This document shows positions 1 through 8,636 of a stretch of DNA of 64,000 bases, in pieces. The stretch's first letter is position 1; each line of letters begins with the position of its first letter. Below the pieces are notes generated by a model. It searched no databases and was not told where the DNA came from. It worked only from the letters and a program-made list of their open reading frames with translations. The stretch comes from Herbihabitans rhizosphaerae (lineage in GTDB: Bacteria > Actinomycetota > Actinomycetes > Mycobacteriales > Pseudonocardiaceae): contig NZ_SGWQ01000004.1 in the NCBI RefSeq assembly GCF_004216555.1, positions 124,001-188,000 on the forward strand, read 5' to 3'. A program made the translations under genes and the position numbers.

Positions 1-1
1 G

Positions 2-460
2 ATGCCGCGTGCCGGTCGCAACTGGGGGCGCGCGGCCGGCTGGTTGCGCACCCGCAGGCGCGAGCAGGACGCGGTGCTGTCCGAACTGGACTCCTCCGCG
101 CCGGTGCCGCTGCGCACGGTCGAGCACCGCGCGGCCGAACCGGTCGGCACACCGGCACTGTTGGAGCTGGCCGAGGAGCTGTACGCGGGCGCCGATCCGC
201 TTGGCGAGGCGTCCGGCCAGGCCCGTCAGCTGCTCGCCGTCCAGCAGGTGGGAACGGCCTACGAGTTGCGGATCTCCTTGCCGCTCAACGATTCCACCGA
301 TCTGGACCTGGCCAGGGTAGGCGACGATCTCGCGGTGACGGTGGACGGGTTGCGCCGGCTCGTCGCGTTGCCGATGCTGTTGCGTCGGTACACCGTGACC
401 GACGCCGAGGCCACCTCCGACGGCCTCGTGGTGCGCTTCGAGCCGGGAGTGAACCGATGA
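2..460 (+). CDS. ArsA-family ATPase, C-terminal part only (5' end outside window)
   Basis: The frame is open from the first complete codon and ends at the TGA at 458-460, so only about 152 C-terminal codons are visible. The last 70 or so residues (YELRISLPL, then VDGLRRLVALP and a final VVRFEPG) resemble the small HSP20-like beta-sandwich at the C-terminus of actinobacterial ArsA-type anion-transporting ATPases. The P-loop domain would lie upstream of the window. The stop overlaps the next start (ATGA at 457-460), so the two genes are probably translationally coupled. In M. tuberculosis an ArsA-like ATPase (Rv2184c) begins the same gene neighbourhood, which supports the call. The residues give no indication of arsenite specificity. 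Confidence 0.75.
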   Translation: MPRAGRNWGRAAGWLRTRRREQDAVLSELDSSAPVPLRTVEHRAAEPVGTPALLELAEELYAGADPLGEASGQARQLLAVQQVGTAYELRISLPLNDSTDLDLARVGDDLAVTVDGLRRLVALPMLLRRYTVTDAEATSDGLVVRFEPGVNR

Positions 461-882
461 CCGAGCAGGAGGCGGGCACGCGGCTGGCAGAGGAGATCGG
501 CCTCCTGCTGGACGCCGTGGCCGATCGCGCCGGCCCGTGGCTGGACCGGGTCGCGGCGAGCACGCACGACGAGCACGCCGGGCAGTCCGATGTGGACGGT
601 GAGCCGACCCGGCCGGTCGCCTGCGGCTGGTGCCCGCTGTGCTCGGTCATCGCGCTGCTGCGCGGCGAGCCGTCGGAGCTGGCCGGCAAGGCGGTCGAGC
701 GCGCGGCCGAGCTGATCGCGCTGCTGCGCGCGGTGCTCGCGGACCGCTGGGAGCCGGGGACCACGCACATGCCCGGATTCCGGCCGCCGCCGAGAGAACG
801 CGAACCCGCGTACACCGCGGAGTCCACTTCGGACAGTCGGGAACGTCCTCGAGTGCAACGGATACCCATTCGCCGGACATGA
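457..882 (+). CDS. Conserved hypothetical protein with a CxxC pair
   Basis: This 141-residue protein overlaps both neighbours by four bases (ATGA at 457-460 and 879-882), so it belongs to a tightly coupled operon with the ArsA-like ATPase and the glucokinase. The N-terminal half is predicted helical. A CGWCPLCSVI motif near residues 57-66 carries two closely spaced cysteines that could bind a metal or form a disulfide. The C-terminal 40 residues are Arg/Pro/Glu-rich and look disordered. There is no signal peptide or membrane segment. Position matches Rv2183c in M. tuberculosis. I do not recognise a function. Confidence 0.75.
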   Translation: MTEQEAGTRLAEEIGLLLDAVADRAGPWLDRVAASTHDEHAGQSDVDGEPTRPVACGWCPLCSVIALLRGEPSELAGKAVERAAELIALLRAVLADRWEPGTTHMPGFRPPPREREPAYTAESTSDSRERPRVQRIPIRRT

Positions 883-1820
883 ACACGATCGGAGTGGACG
901 TCGGCGGGACGAGCGTGCGAGCCGGCGTGGTGGACTCGCACGGCACCGTCGTGGACACGGCACGCGCACCGACGCCTCCCGAGGAGGCGGCGCTGGAGGA
1001 CGCGATCACCTCGGTGGTGTGCCAGCTCGCCCGCCGGCACACGGTCGCCGCAGTCGGGCTCGCCGTGGCCGGGTTCGTCACCCGCGACCGCGCCTCGGTG
1101 ATGTTCGCGCCGCACCTGCCGTGGCGGGGTGTCGCGGTGGCCGACCGGATCGCCGGGCGGGTCAAACTCCCCGTGGTGCTCGAACACGACGCCAACGCGG
1201 CCACGCTCGCCGAGTACCGCTACGGCGCGGCGCGGGGCAGCAGGGTGGCCGTACTGGTCGCGATCGGCACCGGCATCGGCGGCGGACTTCTGTTGGACGG
1301 CAAGCCTTTCCGGGGCGCGCACGGGGTCGCACCGGAGTTCGGTCACCTGTGCGTGGTGCCCGGCGGCCGGCCGTGCCCGTGCGGCAAGCGCGGCTGCTGG
1401 GAGCGGTACTGCAGCGGCACGGCGCTCGCGTCCACCGCGGTGGACCTGATGGCGCGCCATCCCGGAATGTCCACCGTGCTGGCGCGGGAGGCCGGGGTCG
1501 ACTCGCGGGCGATCACCGGTCGCAAGGTCGCCGGAGCCGCCCGGGACGGCGATCCGTTGGCACAGCGGGCGATGGCGGAGCTGGCCCGGTGGCTGGGCGA
1601 CGGCCTGACGCTGATCGCCGATCTGTACGACCCGGAGATCGTGGTGATCGCCGGGGGAGTGTCGGAGTCGGCGCCGCTGTTCCTGGACGCGGCGCGGGAG
1701 CACTACGCCAAGCGGATCACCGGTGCCGGGTACCGGCCGCTGGCGCGGATCCGCACCGCACAGCTCGGCGACGACGCGGGCATCGTCGGCGCGGCCGCGC
1801 TGGCCGCCGAGATCGTGTGA
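879..1820 (+). CDS. glk: ROK-family glucokinase
   Basis: This 313-residue protein would phosphorylate glucose at C6 in the cytoplasm. It has the N-terminal phosphate-binding loop GVDVGGTSVRAG (residues about 4-15), the sugar-binding EHDANAA segment near residue 103, the second phosphate motif AIGTGIGGG, and the ROK zinc signature CPCGKRGCWERYCSG near residue 166. Length is typical of actinobacterial ROK glucokinases. The start is the ATG at 879, which overlaps the previous stop as ATGA; a longer in-frame extension upstream is antisense-like sequence inside the preceding gene. Whether the phosphoryl donor is ATP or polyphosphate cannot be decided from these motifs. The stop abuts the stop of the convergent tetR gene at 1821. 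Confidence 0.9.
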   Translation: MNTIGVDVGGTSVRAGVVDSHGTVVDTARAPTPPEEAALEDAITSVVCQLARRHTVAAVGLAVAGFVTRDRASVMFAPHLPWRGVAVADRIAGRVKLPVVLEHDANAATLAEYRYGAARGSRVAVLVAIGTGIGGGLLLDGKPFRGAHGVAPEFGHLCVVPGGRPCPCGKRGCWERYCSGTALASTAVDLMARHPGMSTVLAREAGVDSRAITGRKVAGAARDGDPLAQRAMAELARWLGDGLTLIADLYDPEIVVIAGGVSESAPLFLDAAREHYAKRITGAGYRPLARIRTAQLGDDAGIVGAAALAAEIV

Positions 1821-2516
1821 TCACTTCGGGGCGCGCAGCCCGAGCGAGGTGATCATGTCGATCATCTCGGCGTGGAAGAGCTTCTCCGGCCTGCGGGTCT
1901 GCCCGGTCAGGTGCCCGTACACCTCCAGCGCGATCAGCCCGTGCATCCTGCCCCACATGCGCAGTGCCAGCGCGAAGCCGGCCGGCGGCAGCATGGGGAG
2001 CGCCTTCCGGGTCAGGGCGACGATGTCGGCATCGAAGTCGGTCCAGCGCGCGGTGCCGGACGGCGTCACGGTGATCGCGGGCCACACTTCGGCGACGAGC
2101 TCGGTGAGCCCGGCACAGGCCCGCAGTTCGGCGTCGGCCGCCGGGCCGCTGGTCGGCGCGCGATAGCCGGGCACCGGGTCGCCGTAGATCAACTTGTAGC
2201 CCTCGGGATTGGCCACCGCCCACTCCCGGACGGCCTCGGCCCAGGCCAGCAGGCGCGCGCCGGGCGCACTGCCGGCCGCGTCGCGGGCCCGTTCGGCCGC
2301 GTCGAGCAGTGCCGTGTACAGGTCCGCGATCAGCGTGGTGACCAGGTCGTCCCGGGTGGGGAAGTAGCTGTAGATCGCGCCGGCGGTCATGCCCATCTCG
2401 CGGGCGATGGCCCGCAACGAGATCGCGTCCGGTCCGCCGGCGGCCATCAGCCGCAGCGCGATCGTCTTGATCTCCGTGGCGGTCTCGGCGCGCAGCCGCT
2501 CTCGTCTGGTGGGCAT
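1821..2516 (-). CDS. TetR-family transcriptional regulator
   Basis: This 231-residue regulator starts at the ATG at 2516 (MPTRRERLRAE). Residues about 8-55 form the TetR HTH, with SLRAIAREMGMTAGAIYSYF as recognition region. The C-terminal ligand domain (WAEAVREWAVANPEGYKLIYG and later GRMHGLIALEVYGHL) resembles the WHG-type C-terminal domain. It is divergent from the NAD(P)-binding and imine-reductase-like genes at 2614-4009, and a near-palindrome at 2566-2578 lies in the shared promoter region, so it probably regulates that pair. Its stop touches the convergent glk stop. Confidence 0.9.
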   Translation of the reverse strand: MPTRRERLRAETATEIKTIALRLMAAGGPDAISLRAIAREMGMTAGAIYSYFPTRDDLVTTLIADLYTALLDAAERARDAAGSAPGARLLAWAEAVREWAVANPEGYKLIYGDPVPGYRAPTSGPAADAELRACAGLTELVAEVWPAITVTPSGTARWTDFDADIVALTRKALPMLPPAGFALALRMWGRMHGLIALEVYGHLTGQTRRPEKLFHAEMIDMITSLGLRAPK

Positions 2517-2565
2517 CACGACTTGACACTCTACAACGTCGAGATACTGTGGGCCGTGCAAACTC

Positions 2566-2578
2566 TAAACGCCGTGTA
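2566..2578. promoter_or_regulatory. Candidate TetR operator
   Basis: TAAACG-C-CGTGTA is an imperfect inverted repeat (five of six base pairs) between the divergent tetR and 2614 genes. A related half-site, ACTCTACAACG, lies at 2527-2537, and a TTGACA hexamer at 2523-2528 could be a -35 element for the plus-strand gene. Assignment to the adjacent TetR is by position only. Confidence 0.4.
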
Positions 2579-2613
2579 GTAATCGAACGGCATGCATGAA
2601 CGAGGGGATATCC

Positions 2614-3126
2614 ATGGACATCGGAGTGCTCGGCGCGACCGTGCGGCTCGACGTCGTGGTCAACGCGGGCGGCTCGATCGAGGACCAGATCGCCAACGCC
2701 GGCGTGCTCCCGGCCGCCGCGCGCACCCTGCTCACCGCACTCGAACGACGGCCGGCGACCAGGCTGATCGTGGTCGGCGGTGGCGGCAGCCTGGAGGTGG
2801 CGCCGGGGGATCGGCTGATCGACGACGACCAGCGGCTGGACACGGTGCTGACCGACAACCTCGGCGTGCCGCTGGACTACCGGAAGGTGGTGCTCGCCGA
2901 GGTCGAGGTGCTCGAACTGTGCCGGCTGTCCAACCGGTACTGGACCTACGTCGGCCCGGCGGCCGGGTTGATCCACTCCGGCGAGCGCACCGGCCGGTAC
3001 CGGACCGGCGGCGACCAGCTGCTCGCCGTCGACGCCGACATCTCCGCCGAGGACCTGGCGGTCGCCATCGTCGACGAGATCGAGATTCCGCGGCACATCC
3101 AGCGCCGGTTCGCGGTCGGCGCCTGA
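2614..3126 (+). CDS. NAD(P)H-binding epimerase-like protein with an internal deletion
   Basis: The chosen start is the ATG at 2614, preceded by GAGGGG about seven bases upstream; an in-frame ATG at 2596 has no ribosome-binding site. The 170-residue product begins MDIGVLGATV like the first strand of an atypical SDR NAD(P)H-binding protein, but runs straight into LDVVVNAGGSIEDQI, which in the family lies about 60-70 residues later. The GxxGxxG nucleotide-binding turn and the following helix and strand are missing. The rest (RLIVVGGGGSLEVAPG, YWTYVGPA, ERTGRYR, GGDQLL, ISAEDLAVAIVDE) is well conserved. It is probably an in-frame internal deletion and may be non-functional. It lies 25 bases upstream of the imine-reductase-like gene. 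Confidence 0.7.
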   Translation: MDIGVLGATVRLDVVVNAGGSIEDQIANAGVLPAAARTLLTALERRPATRLIVVGGGGSLEVAPGDRLIDDDQRLDTVLTDNLGVPLDYRKVVLAEVEVLELCRLSNRYWTYVGPAAGLIHSGERTGRYRTGGDQLLAVDADISAEDLAVAIVDEIEIPRHIQRRFAVGA

Positions 3127-3151
3127 TTCGGTGACACACAAGGAGAATCGA

Positions 3152-4009
3152 ATGTCGGACAAATCGGTGACCGTGATCGGGTTGGGCAACATGGGCCACG
3201 CGCTCGCCACCACGTTCCTCGGCGCGGGGCTCCGCACCACGGTGTGGAACCGCACGCCAGGGAAGGCGCCGAGCGGCGCGTCGGAGGCGGCGAGCGCGGC
3301 GGACGCGGTGGCGGCGAGCCCGCTGGTGGTGATCTGCGTCGCCGACTACGACGCCGTGCACCAGGTGCTCGACCCGATCGCCGGCACGCTGGCCGGGCGC
3401 ACGATCGTCAACCTCACCTCGGGCACCCTGGATCAGGTGCGCGAGATGGCCGAGTTCGCCGCACGGCACGATGCGTCCTATGTGGACGGTGCGGTGCTGG
3501 CCGTGGCGGAGATGGTCGGCACGACCGACGCGCAGCTGATCTACAGCGGCCCGCGCGAGGTGTACGACGCGCATGCCGGTGTCCTGGACGTGCTCGGCGA
3601 AGGCCGGCACCTCGGCGAGGATCCTGGCACGGCGGAAGTGGTCGACGCCGGTCTGGTCGGCTCGCTGTACTTGCTGCTCGCCGGGTTCCTGCACACCGCG
3701 GCACTGGCGGACACCGCGAACGTCACACCGACCGAGGTGGCCGGCCTCGCGAGCAAGTGGCTCGTCGGCGCGATGGCGTTGTTGCCCGGTCTGGCCGCCG
3801 AGATCGAGGCGGGCGACTACACCGGTGGGGCGTTGCCGGTGGGCATCAACCACTGGGCGCTCGGCGCGATCACGTCCGTCAGCGAGCAGTCCGGTGTGGA
3901 CGCCGAGATCCACCGTCCATTTCGGACACTGCTGGGGCGCCAGGTCGAGGCGGGCCGGAGTGCGGAGAGCATCGCGAGTGTGTTCGAGCTGCTGCGCCGG
4001 TCCGCGTGA
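3152..4009 (+). CDS. NAD(P)-dependent oxidoreductase of the imine reductase / beta-hydroxyacid dehydrogenase type
   Basis: This 285-residue protein starts at the ATG at 3152 after AAGGAG; seven further in-frame upstream codons lack a site. It has the Rossmann motif VIGLGNMGHALATTFLGAG, the NADPH-type loop VWNRTPGK, the LVNLTSGT-like segment IVNLTSGT, then DGAVLAVAEMVGT and HLGEDPG, and a helical C-terminal half that forms the dimer interface in this family. The pattern of NLTSG plus GEDPGTAEVVDAGL is closer to bacterial imine reductases than to 3-hydroxyisobutyrate dehydrogenase. Substrate cannot be predicted. It follows the truncated NAD(P)-binding gene in a likely two-gene operon controlled by the divergent TetR. 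Confidence 0.8.
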   Translation: MSDKSVTVIGLGNMGHALATTFLGAGLRTTVWNRTPGKAPSGASEAASAADAVAASPLVVICVADYDAVHQVLDPIAGTLAGRTIVNLTSGTLDQVREMAEFAARHDASYVDGAVLAVAEMVGTTDAQLIYSGPREVYDAHAGVLDVLGEGRHLGEDPGTAEVVDAGLVGSLYLLLAGFLHTAALADTANVTPTEVAGLASKWLVGAMALLPGLAAEIEAGDYTGGALPVGINHWALGAITSVSEQSGVDAEIHRPFRTLLGRQVEAGRSAESIASVFELLRRSA

Positions 4010-4015
4010 CCGGAC

Positions 4016-4049
4016 GCGGGCGGCGGCACCGCGTCGTGCCGCCGCCCGC
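4016..4049. terminator. Bidirectional hairpin terminator
   Basis: A perfect 14-bp GC-rich stem (4016-4029 with 4036-4049) closes a 6-nt loop between the convergent oxidoreductase and SRPBCC genes. There is no U-tract, as is common in actinobacteria. Confidence 0.75.
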
Positions 4050-4054
4050 GCGGG

Positions 4055-4405
4055 TCAGGCCAGCTTCCGCTCCAGATCGCGGATCATCTCGGCCAGCGCG
4101 CGCCGCATGGACTCGCGGTAGCCGATGAACAGCTTGTTCGCCAGCGGCACCAGCGCGCGACCTCGTTTGGCCACGTTGAACACGCTGTACACGATCCGCG
4201 TGCCGGCCGGATCGGGCTCCAGCCGGTACTCGCCGCGGTACCACCAGTTTCCTTGCACACCAAGGGTTCTGCGATCCCGGTCGACGTCGACGTGCACCTG
4301 GTAGCCGTCCGGCTGGACCGCCTGGGCGTGCACGGTCAACACCAGATCGGTCACCTCGGACAGCGGCGCGCGCACCACGCCGTCCACCTCGAACATCGGC
4401 CGCAT
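4055..4405 (-). CDS. SRPBCC-family (polyketide cyclase/START-like) protein
   Basis: This 116-residue protein has the usual alternating pattern of a small START/SRPBCC fold: FEVDGVVRAPLSEVTDLVL at the N-terminus, a central sheet with NWWYRGEYRLEPDPAGTRI, and a long C-terminal helix ending ALAEMIRDLERKLA. It begins one base after the stop of the ABC permease gene (4407-5183) and is probably the last gene of the drrAB-type operon. The domain usually binds a hydrophobic ligand; no catalytic residues are evident. An in-frame ATG three codons later could also serve as start. Confidence 0.7.
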   Translation of the reverse strand: MRPMFEVDGVVRAPLSEVTDLVLTVHAQAVQPDGYQVHVDVDRDRRTLGVQGNWWYRGEYRLEPDPAGTRIVYSVFNVAKRGRALVPLANKLFIGYRESMRRALAEMIRDLERKLA

Positions 4406-4406
4406 G

Positions 4407-5179
4407 TCACACCGACCTCTGGTACGAGCGGAACGCCCTGGTGGCCAGCCATCCCATGATCAGCGCGACCGCGAGCAGCCCGCCGAGGCGGGACAGGATC
4501 GCGCCCCAGTCGGGATCGGCGGACAGCGCGGACCGGCTGGCCACCACCGCCCAGTCGACCGGGTTGAAGCCGGACACCGTGCGCACCCATTCCGGCGAGG
4601 TCTCCTTGGCCATCATCGCCGAGGACAGGAACGACAGCGGCAGCGTCAGCATCATGGAGAAGCCGATCAGCGACTCCCGCGTGCGCACCAGCAGCGCCAC
4701 CCCGTTGGACAGCGAGGAGAACGCGACCGCCAGCAGCACCGCGGCCAGCAGCATGATCAGCACGCCGAGCACACCACCGGAGAAGCTCGCGCCGACCGCC
4801 AGCCCGACCAGCACGATGATGATCGACTGGACGATGGTGGACACCGCGGCGTCGGCCGAGCCCGCGGCCATCAACGCGGCGCGGCTCACCGGGGAGGACA
4901 GCATCCGGTCCATCACGCCGCGATCCATGTCCTCGATGAACGCCATACCGGCCCAGCCCGCCGAGAACAGCACGGTCATCACGACCACGCCGGGGGTGAG
5001 GAAGTCGATGTAGGAGCCGCCCGTGAACCCCGGGATCTCCACCACCCGCTTGAACAGCTGCCCGAACAGCAGCAGCCAGATCATGGGCTGTACCAACGTG
5101 ATCACGATGAACACGGGTTGCCGGAGCAGCGCCCGCAGCGCACGGGCGATGAGGTAGCCGGTGTGCGTCACCATGGTGG

Positions 5180-5183
<4 letters not shown>
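4407..5183 (-). CDS. ABC-2 type exporter permease, DrrB-like
   Basis: This 258-residue integral membrane protein has about six hydrophobic segments and the ABC-2 permease signature around FLTPGVVVMTVLFSAGWAGMAF, followed by an EDMDRGVMDRMLSSPVSR coupling-helix motif typical of DrrB-type drug-export permeases. It overlaps the upstream ATPase gene by four bases (5180-5183) and is followed by a SRPBCC gene one base away. It would form the membrane half of an exporter with the 5180-6211 product. Substrate is unknown; the family exports drugs or lipids. Confidence 0.9.
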
Positions 5184-6211
<1,028 letters not shown>

Positions 6212-6317
6212 ATCCGTTCCTCCGATGCGTTGTGGGTCAACGGATCGGCTCACGGGCTCAGCTATCCTGAAATTGCGCCTGGGTGCTGTGCTCGTACGAG
6301 CCGACCTGGGATTCGAT

Positions 6318-6349
6318 CGCTGGCCGGGTGTTGCCGCACCCGGCCAGCG
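6318..6349. terminator. Strong hairpin in the drrA leader (terminator or attenuator)
   Basis: A perfect 13-bp stem (6318-6330 with 6337-6349) with a 6-nt loop lies between the padR stop and the drrA start, on the drrA side of the PadR-like site. It may end padR transcription or act in the drrAB leader. No U-tract is seen. Confidence 0.55.
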
Positions 6350-6391
6350 GTGTGTCACGACAAAGTCGCCGGTTCCCCTCTCTGCCGCTAT

Positions 6392-6409
6392 ATATCCGAG
6401 CCCGAGTAT
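6392..6409. promoter_or_regulatory. Candidate PadR operator upstream of drrAB
   Basis: ATATCC-N6-GAGTAT has the same spacing and one identical half-site as the perfect repeat ATACTC-N6-GAGTAT upstream of padR at 7139-7156. It lies 180 bases before the drrA start. Confidence 0.5.
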
Positions 6410-6464
6410 GTCGCGGTGTCGCCTCTGACGTCAATATGGTGTCGCGATGATGTCGCGGGTTGTT

Positions 6465-7121
6465 TCAGTCGGCCCTGCCCGTTGGGGGTCGAGTCGCCAG
6501 CCAGCCCAGGTCGACGGTGACAACGCCGGTCTCATTCACCTGCCGCCAGCCCTCGATACCGCCGAGCGTGCCCTTCTCGATCTTCTCGATCAGCGCGTCC
6601 ACGAACTCCAGTTCGGCCGCTCGCAGCGCGCGGGTGTAGTCGTGCTCGATGAGGAGGATCTCCGCGAGGGCGTGCGTCTCCTTGATCTTCTCGGTCACCG
6701 TGTCCCATCCGGTGATCAGCACGTCGAGCCGGTTTCGCCGCTGTCGCAACAAGTCCAGCGCCTCATCGGGGTGCAGCACGCCGATCAGCGACAGTCCCGC
6801 CTCGAACTGGGTGAACTCCTTGACCGGCGTGGAGATCAGCTCGCTGAGCCAGTCGATCAGCTCCGCCCGCCCGGCCTCGGTGATCGAGTACACGGTCCGC
6901 TCCGGCCGCTTGCCGTCCTTCACCGTCTCGTGCACGTCGATCAACTTGTGCCGCTGCAGCGACTGGATCACCGAGTAGAGCGACCCGTAGTTGAGCTTGA
7001 TGCTCTCTTCCTTCGATCGCTCCCGCAGCGTCGTGGACATCTCGTACGGGTGCATCGGCTTCTCGGTCAGCAGCGCCAGCGCCGCAAGCGCGAGCGGATT
7101 CGAGACCTTCCGACGAGCCAC
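6465..7121 (-). CDS. PadR-family transcriptional regulator
   Basis: The GTG at 7121 is chosen because GGAGG precedes it by five bases; the longer frame upstream has no site. The 218-residue protein has the PadR winged helix (LALAALALLTEKPMHPYEMS, then LNYGSLYSVIQSLQRHKLID) in residues about 5-85 and the C-terminal Vir_C-type helical domain with GLSLIGVLHPDEALDLLR. This is the larger PadR subclass. It lies directly upstream of a DrrAB exporter in the same orientation, and two similar inverted repeats flank it (6392-6409, 7139-7156), so it probably represses itself and the exporter, being released by a drug-like ligand. Confidence 0.88.
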   Translation of the reverse strand: MARRKVSNPLALAALALLTEKPMHPYEMSTTLRERSKEESIKLNYGSLYSVIQSLQRHKLIDVHETVKDGKRPERTVYSITEAGRAELIDWLSELISTPVKEFTQFEAGLSLIGVLHPDEALDLLRQRRNRLDVLITGWDTVTEKIKETHALAEILLIEHDYTRALRAAELEFVDALIEKIEKGTLGGIEGWRQVNETGVVTVDLGWLATRPPTGRAD

Positions 7122-7138
7122 GACAACCTCCGGATCGA

Positions 7139-7156
7139 ATACTCGAACCAGAGTAT
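7139..7156. promoter_or_regulatory. Candidate PadR autoregulatory operator
   Basis: ATACTC-GAACCA-GAGTAT is a perfect 6-bp inverted repeat with a 6-nt spacer, starting 18 bases upstream of the padR GTG. Confidence 0.55.
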
Positions 7157-7164
7157 ACGCAGTG

Positions 7165-7656
7165 TCAGACCTGCGCGCCGTCGTCGCCGTCGTCAGGCCC
7201 ACCGGGCGGGCGCTGCCGCATGCGCAGCACGAGCAACCCGGCTCCGGACGCGAACGCGACCAGTGAGATCGGCGTGGCGATCTTCGTCGGGAGCCCGATC
7301 ACGCTGGGCACCGCGAGCAGCAGCAGACCGATCCCCAGCAGCACGATCGCCAGGATGGTGATCGGCCGCAGCGACGGCAGCGGCGGCGGCTCGGGCGGCA
7401 CGTAGTGCTCGTCGTCATCGTCGTAGGGCGTCCACGACGGGTCGTACTCGGTCTGGTGCGCGCGCCACGACGAGGAGGGAGCGGTGGGCGCGGCCTCGCG
7501 CGGCTCCTGGTCGCCCTTCGACTTCTCGTCGTCCCCGCCGTCGTCCTTGTCGCGCTCACCCGTGCCCACCCCTTGGGCCTCGAGATCCGCGACGATCTCG
7601 GCGAACGCGGCGTCGACGTCCTCTGGACCGTCCTTGCCGCCCGATGTGCCCTTCAC
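7165..7656 (-). CDS. Acidic two-helix membrane protein, hypothetical
   Basis: The GTG at 7656 follows GAGGAGG, so the longer upstream frame is rejected. The 163-residue product begins with an acidic helix (EDVDAAFAEIVADLEAQG), continues with a charged, Asp/Lys-rich disordered stretch to about residue 100, and ends with two hydrophobic segments (ITILAIVLLGIGLLLLAVPS and ISLVAFASGAGLLVLRM) joined by a short loop. Such small helical-hairpin proteins are common in actinobacteria. It is divergent from the acyltransferase gene at 7848. No function is recognised. Confidence 0.75.
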   Translation of the reverse strand: MKGTSGGKDGPEDVDAAFAEIVADLEAQGVGTGERDKDDGGDDEKSKGDQEPREAAPTAPSSSWRAHQTEYDPSWTPYDDDDEHYVPPEPPPLPSLRPITILAIVLLGIGLLLLAVPSVIGLPTKIATPISLVAFASGAGLLVLRMRQRPPGGPDDGDDGAQV

Positions 7657-7847
7657 GGCCCTCCTCGCGATGGGTGACCGGCCTCGTCTGGTCTTGTCAT
7701 CGTCGCACGAACTCCGTTGGCTACAAGTAGTCGCCGGACACTTGTCCGATCGTTGTGCCTGTGACGGTGATCCCGGGAAGACTCTGGGTAGTCCCATACG
7801 TCGTAGGCTGATCACTGGAACCACGAACTGGGGAGGAGTACCGCCCG

Positions 7848-8561
7848 GTGCTGTACTGGTGGATGAAGCACGTGCTGCTCGGGCCGGCGCTGCGCGTCGG
7901 GTTCAAGCCGAGGGCCGAGGGTCTGGAGAACGTGCCGGAGACCGGGGGCGCGCTGCTGGCCAGCAACCACCTCGCCGTGGCCGACTCGTTCTTCATGCCG
8001 CTGTTGCTGTCCCGGCGGGTGACCTTTCCGGCGAAGATGGAGTACTTCACCCAGCCGGGCGCCAAGGGGCGGCTGAAAAAGTGGTTCTTCACCGGTATGG
8101 GGCAGATCCCGATCGACCGGACCAGCGGATCGGCGGCGCAGGACGCGCTGGAGACCGGCGTGCGCCTGCTGCGTGAGGGCCGGCTGCTCGGCATCTACCC
8201 GGAGGGCACCCGCTCGCCGGACGGCAGGCTGTACAAGGGCAAGACCGGCGTCGCGCGGATGGCGCTCGCGGCGGGGGTCCCGGTGATTCCGGTGGCCATG
8301 GTCGGCACGGACAAGGCGAACCCGATCGGCTCGAAGATGTGGAAGCCGCACCCGATCACGGTCAAGTTCGGCGCGCCGCTGGACTTCTCGCGGTACGAGG
8401 GCCTGGACGGCGACCGGTTCGTGGAGCGCTCGATCACCGACGAGATCATGTACGCGCTGATGGAGCTGTCCGGTCAGGAGTACGTGGACGTCTACGCCGC
8501 GAAGGTGAAGGACCAGGCGGTCGAGGTCGAGCCTCGGGTTCCGCACACCCTCACGGCCTGA
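7848..8561 (+). CDS. plsC: 1-acyl-sn-glycerol-3-phosphate acyltransferase (PlsC-type)
   Basis: This 237-residue enzyme would acylate lysophosphatidic acid at the membrane. It has the acyltransferase motif I NHLAVADS (H and D four residues apart), motif II MGQIPIDR, motif III IYPEGTRSPDG and motif IV VPVIPVAMVG. The GTG at 7848 follows GGGAGGAG. Position matches Rv2182c of M. tuberculosis. The last 35 bases (8528-8562) recur in diverged form at 10508-10541, so the region just downstream looks like an inserted island. Confidence 0.9.
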   Translation: MLYWWMKHVLLGPALRVGFKPRAEGLENVPETGGALLASNHLAVADSFFMPLLLSRRVTFPAKMEYFTQPGAKGRLKKWFFTGMGQIPIDRTSGSAAQDALETGVRLLREGRLLGIYPEGTRSPDGRLYKGKTGVARMALAAGVPVIPVAMVGTDKANPIGSKMWKPHPITVKFGAPLDFSRYEGLDGDRFVERSITDEIMYALMELSGQEYVDVYAAKVKDQAVEVEPRVPHTLTA

Positions 8562-8562
8562 G
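8528..8562 (+). repeat. Left copy of island-flanking direct repeat (plsC 3' end)
   Basis: The end of the acyltransferase gene (CGAGCCTCGGG ... TCACGGCCTGAG) is repeated at 10508-10541 with 31 of 35 positions matching. The two copies bracket the XRE regulator, the small protein and the broken phosphotransferase. Confidence 0.6.
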
Positions 8563-8636
8563 ACTCAAGATTGGCCCCTGGGCTGGCCCCGGCCGTCCTG
8601 ATTCCGTCATGGCAGGTTGTCGGCCAGGATGAACAT

